From assembly GCA_944323785.1 (NCBI GenBank), contig CALUTU010000001.1:62001-126000 (forward strand): a DNA stretch of 64,000 bases, given 5' to 3'. The notes below the pieces were generated by a model. It was not told where the DNA came from. It searched no databases and saw nothing but the letters and a program-made list of their open reading frames with translations. Source of the DNA: an uncultured Bacteroidales bacterium. GTDB lineage: Bacteria > Bacteroidota > Bacteroidia > Bacteroidales > UBA932. Below are positions 53,901 through 62,476 of this stretch, piece by piece. Positions within the stretch are counted from its first letter, which is position 1. Each line of letters begins with the position of its first letter. The position numbers were made by a program, and so were the translations under genes.

Positions 53901-53968
53901 TCGTCAGCATCTTCGGTATTCCGCTGATTTACTATCTGATATATAAGAAGCAAGACAGAAACCGGTGA
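50942..53968 (+). CDS. RND efflux permease 1
   Basis: The 1008-residue protein has the HAE-type RND layout: TM1 at the start (KRPVAVSMVLFAVAVLGAVS), a large periplasmic loop with porter domains, TM2-6 with the TM4 motif GMMVDNSIIVIDNI, a second loop and TM7-12 (GIVVMSGIVINDSILKVDTI). One acidic residue of the usual TM4 pair is kept. It exports substrates from the periplasm using the proton or sodium gradient. It overlaps RND2 in ATGA fashion, suggesting equal expression of the two, as in heteromeric MdtBC-type pumps. Substrate is unknown. Confidence 0.94.
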   Translation: MIRKLIKRPVAVSMVLFAVAVLGAVSIKLIPVSLMPDVDIPQITVQVKVDGSSAREMDQYLQGLRRELMQIPSLTDIRSQSESGVGIIRMSFEYGTDIDFTFVDVNERIDRSLSSLPEGAERPKAIKSSATDIPAFFINMTVADSSRIMELSRLASSVISKRIEQIPEVAMVDLSGLVFPQLLIIPDNDRLTAIGISPADLAAAIESNNVQLGNLSIRDGQYHWNVRFQSELNSKEDIERIRLNVNGRIYLFSELAKVIEQPGSDNCIIRSDGSRAVSMAIIKQSDARMNTLREKLYDRIEEFGNDYPGVKFTITRDQTELLRYTIENLEQNLVAGIILASIVILLFMRNFRFSLLIIPTIIVSLLTSMLALYVMGLSINIISLAGLIISVGMMVDNSIIVIDNISQRWERGESLEDAVAIGSGEVFAPMLSSILTNCAVFVPLVFLSGIAGEIFFDQAVAITVGLFSSLLFAVLVVPVYYYALYRKRGRKMDNRYLAKIARYTELGPAYEKALKWTFRHQKTVIALMAVSIPLSVLLFMELDKSTFPPVTKSDIILNIDWNRPLSIEENDKRTEALAASLRNHAAQTTQMSGTQQFLMPHTRDMSQSEAQVYFLAHSPAGLDSLMEEAAVYLRTHHPEAAFSFSDAGNLFTLMFSDNSAKLTVQISGRDGKTPPPDKLNSILAAITEAVPGLEAAPVRWQEQVVLMLDVEKMSLYNISYSEVLSTLRKLTREDHIFSIATGDYSIPVVMGDGGDGNGLLSGSVLNREGTEIPLNTFITEGRSRDLKTIISGMSGNYYPLDLNIPDQQVPEVIAAARELAVEDGSWDVTFNGSYFSSRDTINELMLIAVVSILLLYFILAAQFESLIQPLIILSEIVVDIFGALLLLWICGGGINAMSMIGIVVMSGIVINDSILKVDTINRLRKENGYHLLRAIMTGGSRRLNPILMTTLTTVLAMVPFLTKGDMGSDLQFPLSIVMIGGMMVGLIVSIFGIPLIYYLIYKKQDRNR

Positions 53969-56900
53969 TGAAGCAAGTCAAGATACCTTCGTTCTCAGTC
54001 CTGCTGATCTTCGCCGTGCTCATCACCGTAGGCGCGGCGCTGATCCCGTCGCTCAATCTGCAGTACATGCCCCGGAGCAAGCAGCAGCAGCTCTCCATCT
54101 CATATTACTGGCAGAACGCTTCGGCGCGTGTCATCGAGAGCGAGGTGACTTCCAAGATAGAAGGCTATATCTCTTCCATCAGCGGCATAGAGGAAATCGT
54201 ATCCGACAGCCGTAAGGGAAGAGGCTCCATCACCCTGACACTCAAGAAAAAAGAAGACGTAGACGCCGTCCGCTTCGAGGTATCCTCGGCCATCCGCTCC
54301 CTGTACGACAAGCTGCCAGCGGAAGTAAGTTACCCTGAACTGTCCGTATCGGCCTCGGGAACACAGCTCGACCCGGTGCTCATGTACACCATCAACGCCG
54401 ACCTGCCCACCAACAGGATAGAGCAGTACGTCAATGACTACATCATCAAGGACCTGGCCCTTATAGACGGGGTGCACTCAGTGGAACTTTCCGGAGCCAC
54501 ACCGGACTACATGCACATAACCCTCAGTTCCGAGAAGATACGCGCGGCCGGAATCAACACGTACCAGGTGTTTCAGGCTGTCTCCTCCTACCTTACCGGC
54601 AGCAGCGTCATAGGCAGCGCCCCCGCCTTCAATCCTGACGAGGAGCCTGACATCATCCTGCACAACGCTCCAATGGACTTCGAACTGCTGCCCGTAGCCA
54701 ACTCCTCCGGGCGCATCATCCGCCTGATGGACGTGGCGGACATCCAGATCCAGCAGATGCCTCCCAGCTCCTACAGCCGCATCAACGGACTGAACACCAT
54801 CAACATCAGCATATACCCGGAAGAGTCCGTCAACACCATCAAGCTCTGCGCCACCATAGAGTCCGTCATGCACCGTCTCGAGGCCGGCTTCCCGGAATCA
54901 TTCTCCGCCCTGAAATCCTACGATGTCTCCACAGATATCCAGGAAGAGGTGGACAAACTCGTGCGCAGAAGCCTGCTGTGCGTACTTATCCTCCTGATAT
55001 TCATATTCATTACCTCGCTGAGCCTGCGGTACACCTTCCTTATAGGCCTGACCCTGCTGGTCAACATCATAACAGCCGTAATATTCTACGTACTCCTGGA
55101 TATAGACCTGCATGTCTACTCCTTGGCCGGTATCTCCATATCCCTGAGCATCATCATCGACAACTCGATCATCATGGTCTCACACTACTCCTACTACAGG
55201 GACCGGAAAGTATTCCTGGCCATACTTGCAGCCCTGCTGACCACGATAGGCTCGCTGGCCGTGATATTCTTCCTGCCTGAGGAGCAGAAAGAGATACTCT
55301 CGGATTTCTCCTCGGTGATCATCATCAATCTGAGCGTGTCGATGATAGTGGCCCTGTTCTTCGTCCCCGCCCTTCTGGACTACCTGCCCGTCAAGTCCGA
55401 AAGCATCGCATTCTCCATAAAGCGCAGACGCAGGATAGTACGCTTCTCCCAGTGGTACGCCGTATTCATCTTCTATATCAAGAAATTCAACTGGGCAGTC
55501 ATCATCCTGTTCGTGGGCGCCTTCGCAGGCTCGTTCCTGCTTTTCCGCAAGAGCCTGGACGGCTTCGCATCCATGTTCCGCGAGCCCGAGCGCCCCGTAC
55601 TTTACATCTCCTCCGGCATGCCGGAAGGCTGCAGCGTCCAGCAGCTCAACGATATCATGGTCTATATGGAAAATTTCCTGGCGGGATTCGACGAGATAAA
55701 GATGTTCCGCACCAGCATCAGTTCCTACCGCTCCGGACAGATCACAGTAGAGTTCACAGACGAGGCCCTCAAGACTCCCTTCCCCTCCATCCTCAAGCAG
55801 CAGGTCATCCGCAAGGCAATTGCCTACGGAGGCGCCAACTGGAGAGTCAGCGGAGTGGATGACCAGAATTTCAGCAACTTCATCGGAAGCGGTTCCTACA
55901 AGAGCGGCAACATAATCATCACCGGCTACAACTACGACATGCTCTACGGCTACTGTGAGGACCTGGCCGCCAGACTGTCATCGAACCCGAGAATCAACGA
56001 CATCTCCATCGAGGGTCCCTACGACTACGGTTCGGCCGCATCTGCCCGCGAATACCTCATCACCTACGACTATGACAGGATGGCGCTCTATGACATCAGC
56101 CCCGTCTCCGCCTTCTCCACACTCAGCGAGCGGCTGTACTCCAGCAGTGTCGGATACTTCACGGACAGCACCGGCATGAGGACAGAAGTAAGACTGGTCT
56201 CGGACGACAGCGAGGAATTCGACGTATGGCATCTGGAGAACGAATACCTGGCCATCGACAGTTCCGACATCCGTTTTGCCGAGATAGGCTCCATAGACAG
56301 CCGTAACTCAGGCAACAATATCTACCGGCGCAATCAGGAATACACCCTTCACGTCAGGTACAACTTCATCGGCTCCTACAAGCTGGAAGAGCGCCTGATG
56401 GAATCGGAAATCGAACGGCTCAACACATCGGTGCTCCCGATGGGATTCAAGGCCTCCTCTCCCGAATATGACTGGATGCAGCAGGCCAAGCGGCAGTGGC
56501 TTCTGCTGATACTGGTAACCGCCATCATCTACATGATATGCGCCGTGCTCTTCGAGTCGCTGCTGCAGCCGCTGGCCATAATATCGCTGATACCCGTCTC
56601 GTTCATCGGGATATTCCTGGCGTTCAGGCTCACGGAGACCACCTTTGACCAGGGAGGCTTCGCGTCGATGATCATGCTCGCCGGCATCGTGGTCAACGCC
56701 GGCATCTACATCGTGAACGAGTACAACCGCATGCCCGCTCACAGACGCAGCTTCATACGGGCCTACAACCACAAGATCATCCCGATATCCCTGACGATAC
56801 TCTCGACAGTCCTCGGACTCGTGCCCTTCCTGCTCGACGGCAAGGAGGAAGTCTTCTGGTTCGCCTTCGCGATAGGCACCATGGGCGGTATGCTCTTCTC

Positions 56901-57072
56901 CTATGCGGCGCTTATCGTGCTGCTGCCTATGATTATGCCCGGCAAAGCCATCATTCCACCCGGTTCCGGTGGAAATGGGGAGCCGCGTAGAAAACGAAGC
57001 CGAGAAGGGAAACGAGGCTTAGGACGGCACCTGCCAGGTAGGCGTAGGAGAAAGACAGACGCTCCCCTATAA
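53968..57072 (+). CDS. RND efflux permease 2
   Basis: The 1034-residue protein (GTG 53965 or ATG 53968) is a second, diverged RND protein: LIFAVLITVGAALIPSLNLQ in TM1, SIIIDNSIIMVSHYSYYRDR in TM4 and MLAGIVVNAGIYIVNEYNRM in the second half. It lacks a full acidic TM4 pair. One adaptor and one TolC serve two RND proteins, so they may form mixed trimers. The last about 40 residues are basic and proline-rich (GNGEPRRKRSREGKRGLGRH) and lie in a 122-bp overlap with the convergent MFS gene, so the tail is probably an extension acquired by losing the original stop. Confidence 0.92.
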   Translation: MKQVKIPSFSVLLIFAVLITVGAALIPSLNLQYMPRSKQQQLSISYYWQNASARVIESEVTSKIEGYISSISGIEEIVSDSRKGRGSITLTLKKKEDVDAVRFEVSSAIRSLYDKLPAEVSYPELSVSASGTQLDPVLMYTINADLPTNRIEQYVNDYIIKDLALIDGVHSVELSGATPDYMHITLSSEKIRAAGINTYQVFQAVSSYLTGSSVIGSAPAFNPDEEPDIILHNAPMDFELLPVANSSGRIIRLMDVADIQIQQMPPSSYSRINGLNTINISIYPEESVNTIKLCATIESVMHRLEAGFPESFSALKSYDVSTDIQEEVDKLVRRSLLCVLILLIFIFITSLSLRYTFLIGLTLLVNIITAVIFYVLLDIDLHVYSLAGISISLSIIIDNSIIMVSHYSYYRDRKVFLAILAALLTTIGSLAVIFFLPEEQKEILSDFSSVIIINLSVSMIVALFFVPALLDYLPVKSESIAFSIKRRRRIVRFSQWYAVFIFYIKKFNWAVIILFVGAFAGSFLLFRKSLDGFASMFREPERPVLYISSGMPEGCSVQQLNDIMVYMENFLAGFDEIKMFRTSISSYRSGQITVEFTDEALKTPFPSILKQQVIRKAIAYGGANWRVSGVDDQNFSNFIGSGSYKSGNIIITGYNYDMLYGYCEDLAARLSSNPRINDISIEGPYDYGSAASAREYLITYDYDRMALYDISPVSAFSTLSERLYSSSVGYFTDSTGMRTEVRLVSDDSEEFDVWHLENEYLAIDSSDIRFAEIGSIDSRNSGNNIYRRNQEYTLHVRYNFIGSYKLEERLMESEIERLNTSVLPMGFKASSPEYDWMQQAKRQWLLLILVTAIIYMICAVLFESLLQPLAIISLIPVSFIGIFLAFRLTETTFDQGGFASMIMLAGIVVNAGIYIVNEYNRMPAHRRSFIRAYNHKIIPISLTILSTVLGLVPFLLDGKEEVFWFAFAIGTMGGMLFSYAALIVLLPMIMPGKAIIPPGSGGNGEPRRKRSREGKRGLGRHLPGRRRRKTDAPL

Positions 57073-58153
57073 TTCCTCCTAATACCAGACCGATACCGAT
57101 GCCTATGTCCCACGAGGTGAGATAGGTTGACGTCGCCGTGCCGCGCTGGTCGTGCCGGCCGAGGTTGACGAACATGGTGTTGAAGGCCGGGAACATCGTA
57201 CCGAATCCGGCGCCGAGCACCAGTGCCGTGGTATATAGCATGATCTCCGCCGCCCTTATCGAATGAGGCGCCACCCTCTCGCACAGGAAGAGGCTCAGGA
57301 AGCACAGTATCACCGGATAGAACGCGATGTGTATCACCTCCGTGATGTGACCGCGGTCCACCTGTTTGCCCGAGAACAGACGGGACACGGCCAGGCCGAC
57401 GGCCATGCAGGTGAAGAACAGGCCCGTACCTCCTGTGATACCCATGTGCTTGGCGTACATCGCCACGTAGGTAGTGGTCATGCCGTAGGGTATCGAGAGC
57501 AGCAGCAGGTCTATGCCTAAGGGGATGCCCTTGAGCAGTATGAAACGGTCCAGGGAGATGGCTGTGCGCGGAACCGGCTGCTTCTTGGGCGTCCTGATGC
57601 AGCAGGCGCAGATAAGGCCGGCCATACAGCAGCCCAGGGCGGTGATGAAGATGATGTCGAAGGACACGTGGTCGTGCATGAACAGACCGGTCATCGGGCC
57701 GAGGGACATGGCTATGTTGTTGGCCAGTCCGTAGTAGCCCACGGCTTCCCCGCGCCGGGACGAGGGCGTGATGTCGATGACTATCGTGTTGCCCGCCACC
57801 GTCACGGTCCCGAACGAGAATCCGTGCACTATGCGCAGGACGATGAACATCAGCACCGTCCCGGTGACGATATAGCCTCCGAAAATCAGGGTAAATACTA
57901 AAAATGCTATCAGGTACAGCGGCTTGCGGGCAAATGTGTCCAGCAGATAGCCCGAGAACGGACGGACAGCCAGAGCGGCCACCGTGTAGCAGGCGAGAAT
58001 CGCTCCCACAGCCCCCTCGGTGACTCCGAACTCTTCTACTAAATAAAACGGGAAAACCGGCATCAGCAGATAGAAGCCGAAATACAGCAGGAAGTTCGCT
58101 GCGAGGATGAAGCAGTAGCCGGGAGAGACCAGCCTGTCCTTATGCGGTGTCAT
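56951..58153 (-). CDS. MFS transporter
   Basis: The 400-residue membrane protein has twelve predicted helices and MFS motifs: RPFSGYLLDTFARKPLYLIA is motif A, GFSFGTVTVAGNTIVIDITP follows, with SRRGEAVGYYGLANNIAMSL typical of drug/metabolite exporters. The substrate is unknown. Its 3' end overlaps RND2 by 122 bp in the opposite direction. The start overlaps the YfhO-like stop by 4 bp, so the two are in one operon with YfhO first. Confidence 0.9.
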   Translation of the reverse strand: MTPHKDRLVSPGYCFILAANFLLYFGFYLLMPVFPFYLVEEFGVTEGAVGAILACYTVAALAVRPFSGYLLDTFARKPLYLIAFLVFTLIFGGYIVTGTVLMFIVLRIVHGFSFGTVTVAGNTIVIDITPSSRRGEAVGYYGLANNIAMSLGPMTGLFMHDHVSFDIIFITALGCCMAGLICACCIRTPKKQPVPRTAISLDRFILLKGIPLGIDLLLLSIPYGMTTTYVAMYAKHMGITGGTGLFFTCMAVGLAVSRLFSGKQVDRGHITEVIHIAFYPVILCFLSLFLCERVAPHSIRAAEIMLYTTALVLGAGFGTMFPAFNTMFVNLGRHDQRGTATSTYLTSWDIGIGIGLVLGGIIGERLSFSYAYLAGAVLSLVSLLGFVFYAAPHFHRNRVE

Positions 58154-60702
58154 CGGGGTTGTCTTTTCTTATGTCCGTAGAAAAATGAATAAAGGATGCA
58201 TCCGGCCAGGGCCAGGATGATGGCAAGGGAGGAGGCAAGGGAAATGTTCTTTCCGAGAGTGAAGGAACCGGGGTCATAGACAAATTCCACCTCATGGTCC
58301 CCCTCGTCTATCAGCAGGGCCCGGAGGGTGTAGTCGGCACGGAGGATGGGAACCTCCTCTCCGTCTATGAATGCCCTCCATCCGGCAGGGTAGTATATCT
58401 CGCTGAAGACCGCCAGTCCGCGGGCAGCGGCGGAGACTTCGTAGCTCAGACGGTTGGGACTGTATTCCTTCAGTACAATGCTTCCCTCCGCGGCACCGGG
58501 ATATTCGGCGACAGTACCCTCAGCGGCCTGCGCGTCGAAGATGACGGCCTCCTTTCCGGGGTCAATCTGCCCGAGTGCGGCCATCTCCGCATCAGCGGTC
58601 GGTGCGGTACGGGAGCGCTCCACGAACCAGGCATTGCCCAGACGCTGTCCGTAGGTCAGGGGATAGCTGTTGCCGTCGATGACGATATACTTGGTGTTGA
58701 GCATGGCCAGGACAGGATAGTATTGCAGGCCTTCCTCCAGATCGGCGATTGTGGAGGCCGTGGGGATGACGGCATTGATATCCGAAGCCAGGCGGCTCAT
58801 CTCCGGAGCGATATGGAAATCTATCAGATCCTGATACCGCTGGAGCTTGGCAGGGCTGTATCCGCCTATGGTCTTGTGGTGGTAGCTGACGATAGCGTCG
58901 TTGAAGGTATTGACGCTCAGGTCGAGGACGCGGTAGGAGAGGTCGGTGTCCTGATGTATGGCATTGTCCACCGGACGGGGATTGAACTGGGCATCGAAAT
59001 TGCGCACGGTGACAAAATGCTCCTTGTTGAGATACCGCTTGTCCACTCCCCACAGGTCCGCGAGAAGCAGGACTCCTATAACTGCCACGGCCGGCAGAGC
59101 CTTCAGCTTCCTCTTCCATGCGGCGAGGAACACACCTGCCGCAAGGACAATGAATATCAGAGAGCGGAAGGCATCGGCCCGCAGAAGGCTGCGGCGGTCG
59201 TCCTGGAGAGCACTGATGAGCAGGTCATTGGCCCCGAATACGGCTGCATCGCTCGCCGAGGAGAAGTCACCGGCCAGACCCGGGAAGAGGGCGAAGAGCA
59301 GGGATATGCCGCCGGTAACCCCGAGGGCGGTCAGCAGGCCGTTCCTTATCTTCTTCTCCGGGAGAGGTTCCTTGCCGAAAAGGGCGGCATTGAGACCGAG
59401 AATGCCCATCAGCGGGACGGTCACCTGGAGGATGACCAGAATCATGGAAACGGTGCGGAACTTATTGTACATAGGGGCATACTTGAAGAACAGCTCGGAG
59501 AACCACATGAAATGCGAGCCCCAGGCCAGCAGCAGGGCCAGGACCGAAACTCCGGCTATCCACCATTTGTAGCGGCCGCGGATAACGCAGAGGCCGAATA
59601 CGAAGAGGAAAAGAGACACGGCACCGAGATACATCGGGCCGGCGGTAAAAGGCTGCGGTCCCCAGTAAAGGGGCATGCCCTTGCGAAGGGACTCGATATT
59701 GGATGCGCCCATTGACTGCAGGGCCTTGTAGGTAGCCGACCCGCGGGAAAGCTCACCGGAGGATGCACCGCCGTTGAAGTTGGGAATAAGCAGATTGGGC
59801 ACCTCATTGATGCCGTATGACCAGGCCGTCGCATAATCCAGCTTGAGGCCGTCACCGGTCTGGTTGTGCTCGTCGTGGGTCAGTTCCGAGCCCCCGCGCA
59901 TGGTGTACTCCGCGTATTCGTAGGTGGGCAGCAGCTTGTTGGCGTTGGTGGCGATGCCCAGCAGGCCGCCGACCAGCACCAGGACGGAGGCCATGAGCCA
60001 GCGGCCCAGCGGTGTCTCGCGGAAAGGAGGCGTCGCGGCCTTCATTTTCCTCTGGGCCACAACCGCCCCGCACAGCTCCGCGATGGCGTAACCGAAGACG
60101 ATGAACGCCAGATAGTATGTAATCTGAGGATGATTGGCCTTTATCTGAAAGCTCAGGGCGAGGGCGAAGAATACCGCACCGAGGAGGGCCTTGCGCCGGT
60201 AGGCATAGACCAGAGCCGCCAGCACCCAGGGCATGAATGCGATAGCCACCATCTTGGTATTGTGCCCGACCTGGATAATCTGCATGTTGTAGGAGCAGAA
60301 AGTCACCGCAATGGCCCCGACCGCCGAAAGCCAGGGATTGACCCCGAAGGCCAGGAACAGCAGGAAGCCTCCGAGCAGCGAGATGATCAGATAGCTGGGC
60401 GGACGCTGCCCCCAGAAAAGCAGGTCGTAGAGCGGAGTCGTCGCGTCACCCTTGTACGGCACGGATATCTGTGTCGCAGGCATCCCGCCAAACATCGAGC
60501 CGGTCCACAGTGCCGGGTCGTCCGGATGCCCCTCATTCCATTCCAGTATCTCGTGCGACATTCCCTTCCATGAAGAGATATCCGACTGGTCCACCACCTT
60601 GCCCTGCAGCACCTGAGGCGCATAGGCATACGCAATCACTACAAACCCCACCACGATAAGCACATACGGCAGGGCCTTCCTGAGTATTTCATTTATCTTC
60701 AT
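58150..60702 (-). CDS. YfhO-family membrane protein
   Basis: The 850-residue protein has about a dozen helices in the first 560 residues, beginning KALPYVLIVVGFVVIAYAYA, and a C-terminal extracytoplasmic domain (VFSEIYYPAGWRAFIDGEEV) followed by a last helix. SWKGMSHEILEWNEGHPDDP and ALWTGSMFGGMPATQISVPY fit the YfhO family, which is related to GT-C glycosyltransferases and, in Gram-positives, is linked to glycosylation of wall polymers or lipoteichoic acid. The role in Bacteroidota is not known. A TATATTTG -7 element at 60740-60747 lies 37 nt upstream. Confidence 0.9.
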   Translation of the reverse strand: MKINEILRKALPYVLIVVGFVVIAYAYAPQVLQGKVVDQSDISSWKGMSHEILEWNEGHPDDPALWTGSMFGGMPATQISVPYKGDATTPLYDLLFWGQRPPSYLIISLLGGFLLFLAFGVNPWLSAVGAIAVTFCSYNMQIIQVGHNTKMVAIAFMPWVLAALVYAYRRKALLGAVFFALALSFQIKANHPQITYYLAFIVFGYAIAELCGAVVAQRKMKAATPPFRETPLGRWLMASVLVLVGGLLGIATNANKLLPTYEYAEYTMRGGSELTHDEHNQTGDGLKLDYATAWSYGINEVPNLLIPNFNGGASSGELSRGSATYKALQSMGASNIESLRKGMPLYWGPQPFTAGPMYLGAVSLFLFVFGLCVIRGRYKWWIAGVSVLALLLAWGSHFMWFSELFFKYAPMYNKFRTVSMILVILQVTVPLMGILGLNAALFGKEPLPEKKIRNGLLTALGVTGGISLLFALFPGLAGDFSSASDAAVFGANDLLISALQDDRRSLLRADAFRSLIFIVLAAGVFLAAWKRKLKALPAVAVIGVLLLADLWGVDKRYLNKEHFVTVRNFDAQFNPRPVDNAIHQDTDLSYRVLDLSVNTFNDAIVSYHHKTIGGYSPAKLQRYQDLIDFHIAPEMSRLASDINAVIPTASTIADLEEGLQYYPVLAMLNTKYIVIDGNSYPLTYGQRLGNAWFVERSRTAPTADAEMAALGQIDPGKEAVIFDAQAAEGTVAEYPGAAEGSIVLKEYSPNRLSYEVSAAARGLAVFSEIYYPAGWRAFIDGEEVPILRADYTLRALLIDEGDHEVEFVYDPGSFTLGKNISLASSLAIILALAGCILYSFFYGHKKRQPR

Positions 60703-60739
60703 CGTATTCCGTTTTTCCGTCGAAAGTTATTGCAACTTG

Positions 60740-60747
60740 CAAATATA
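60740..60747 (-). promoter_or_regulatory. -7 element for the YfhO-MFS operon
   Basis: TATATTTG on the minus strand matches TAnnTTTG and ends 37 nt before the YfhO ATG. Confidence 0.5.
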
Positions 60748-60843
60748 CTCTTTTTCCATATAAACGCGCATATTCTCAACCACCAGTATTGCCCTTCACT
60801 CCACCGTCACCTCCAGCATCACCCCCACCGTCACCCACTTCCC

Positions 60844-60860
60844 ACTCCTTCGGAAGGAGT
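60844..60860. repeat. palindrome related to the 118-bp array core
   Basis: ACTCCTTCGGAAGGAGT is a near-perfect palindrome with core CCTTCGGAAGG, the same core as the six palindromes at 31997-32286, but different outer bases. It lies at the left border of the aminodeoxychorismate lyase-like fragment. Just before it, CCACCGTCACC is repeated (60800-60840). Confidence 0.65.
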
Positions 60861-60879
60861 CGGATTTTCCCGCATTATA

Positions 60880-61107
60880 ACCGACACCACATTCACCAAC
60901 ATTGTGTGCGAGGACAGCTCCGGAGCTCTGCTCACCCCTGCCACTCCACTGCTGCACGGTACCATGAGACAGCACCTGCTGGACTCCGGCCTCCTCCGCG
61001 AAGCCGATATCCGTCCCGAGGACCTTCCCCGCTTCCCCCGCATCCACCTCATCAATGCCATGAACGGGCTCGGAGACCTGATAATAAACGCCAACGTCTA
61101 CAAATAG
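60880..61107 (+). pseudogene. 3' fragment of an aminotransferase class IV (aminodeoxychorismate lyase-like) gene
   Basis: The last about 70 codons read TFTNIVCEDSSGALLTPATP, then LLHGTMRQHLLDSGLLREAD and HLINAMNGLGDLIINANVY. This is the C-terminal part of fold-type IV PLP enzymes such as PabC, which makes p-aminobenzoate. The catalytic lysine part is absent, and upstream the frame passes through His/Pro-rich low-complexity sequence and a palindrome without homology. No start or promoter is evident. The rest of 60703-61196 holds only repeats and promoters. Confidence 0.7.
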
Positions 61108-61161
61108 CCGAAAATTTTTCCGACAAATAACCGAAAAATTTTCCGACAAATAACCGAATTT
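61102..61161. repeat. 23-bp tandem repeats at the DUF4143 copy 3 promoter
   Basis: Two full units (61102-61124 and 61125-61147) and a partial third (61148-61161) begin AAATARCCGAAAA, and the full units end TTTTCCGAC. The array ends 2 bp before the -7 element, a layout also seen at DUF4143 copy 2 with an unrelated 22-bp repeat. It overlaps the end of the aminodeoxychorismate lyase-like fragment. Confidence 0.75.
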
Positions 61162-61163
61162 GC

Positions 61164-61171
61164 TATCTTTG
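61164..61171 (+). promoter_or_regulatory. -7 element for DUF4143 ATPase copy 3
   Basis: TATCTTTG fits TAnnTTTG and ends 25 nt before the ATG at 61197. Confidence 0.55.
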
Positions 61172-61196
61172 CTGCAGTAAAACTCTGATATTCATT

Positions 61197-62471
61197 ATGT
61201 ATTATAGAAAAAGAGCGGCAGACGCACTTCTTGCAAGGAAACTGGCAGGTAAAGGGGCTGTATTGATAGAAGGCCCAAAATGGTGCGGGAAAACGACCAC
61301 TGCTGAACAGCAAGCGGCCAGCACCATCTATATGGATGATCCTCAGCATATTGAGCAGAATAAAATACGGGCGGATATCAATCCGTCACTGTTACTGCAA
61401 GGCAAGACTCCAAGGTTGATCGATGAATGGCAGATTGCTCCCAAGTTATGGGATGCTGTAAGATATGAGGCTGATCATAGAGACGGAACAGGCCACTTCA
61501 TATTGACCGGTTCATCCCTTCCCGTTGACAACAAGGATATTCAGCATTCCGGAACAGGACGTTTCGCTTGGCTCAGAATGCGCCCTATGGCATTGTACGA
61601 GTCTGGAGAATCTTCCGGAGATATAAGCCTGGAAGACCTGTTCTCAGCCCCCGGAAGCATCTATGCTGAAAATCGTCTTTCAATGGAAGACATAGCGTTT
61701 CTGATATGCCGTGGCGGATGGCCGAAAGCCATTGACCAAAATAAAGACATCGCACTGGACCAGTCATTTGATTACTGCGATGCCATTACCAACAGGGATA
61801 TATCCAAGGTAGACAACATCAACCGCAACCCAGAGCGTGTGAAAAGGCTTATGCGCTCATACGCACGCCTTCAAGGCTCACAGGCGTCTTACGAGACCAT
61901 TTGCGCCGATATCAAATCCAATGACACAACCACATTGGACTCTGATACAGTTGCCGCATATATCACCGCTCTCGGCAGACTGTTTGTAATAGAGGAGGCG
62001 CAGGCATGGAATCCCAATCTAAGGTCAAAAACTGCAATACGTACTTCTGCCACAAGATACTATATTGATCCGTCAATAGGTACGGCAATACTTCAGACAG
62101 GCCCGGAGGAACTTCTGGCAGACATCAAGACCATGGGACTTTTTTTCGAGACTTTATGTATGCGTGACCTGCGTACCTACGCAGAGGCACTTATGGGAAC
62201 TGTATACCATTATCGTGACTCATCCGGGCTGGAATGTGATGCGGTGGTGCATCTGCGCAACGGCTCCTACGGTCTGGTAGAGATAAAGCTGGGCGGCACA
62301 CATCTTATATCCGAAGGATGCAGGACTCTTAAAACCCTAAGTGAGCGCATAGACACTGACAGAATGAAAGCCCCCTCATTCCTGATGGTTCTTACCGGAA
62401 TCGGGGATATAGCTTACAGACGGAAAGAGGACGGCATCTACATTGTCCCCATCGGTTGCCTGAAGCAATAG
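61197..62471 (+). CDS. AAA_14/DUF4143-type ATPase, copy 3
   Basis: The 424-residue protein has Walker A GPKWCGKTTTAEQQ near residue 27, Walker B-like PRLIDEWQIAPKLWD and FILTGSSLPVD. The DUF4143 half ends in a PD-(D/E)XK-like core: DSSGLECDAVVH then YGLVEIKLGG. It belongs to a different subfamily from copies 1 and 2 (the CGKTT Walker A and DEWQ motif). Function is unknown. The gene is convergent with the MFS gene, 5 bp between stops. Confidence 0.88.
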   Translation: MYYRKRAADALLARKLAGKGAVLIEGPKWCGKTTTAEQQAASTIYMDDPQHIEQNKIRADINPSLLLQGKTPRLIDEWQIAPKLWDAVRYEADHRDGTGHFILTGSSLPVDNKDIQHSGTGRFAWLRMRPMALYESGESSGDISLEDLFSAPGSIYAENRLSMEDIAFLICRGGWPKAIDQNKDIALDQSFDYCDAITNRDISKVDNINRNPERVKRLMRSYARLQGSQASYETICADIKSNDTTTLDSDTVAAYITALGRLFVIEEAQAWNPNLRSKTAIRTSATRYYIDPSIGTAILQTGPEELLADIKTMGLFFETLCMRDLRTYAEALMGTVYHYRDSSGLECDAVVHLRNGSYGLVEIKLGGTHLISEGCRTLKTLSERIDTDRMKAPSFLMVLTGIGDIAYRRKEDGIYIVPIGCLKQ

Positions 62472-62476
62472 CGGAA

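Noticed and set aside
52715-53953. A 412-codon frame antisense to RND permease 1, and a 473-codon frame antisense to YfhO at 58294-59715
   Set aside because: Both lie entirely within well-supported genes, have His/Asp/Gln-rich translations and no recognisable domain.
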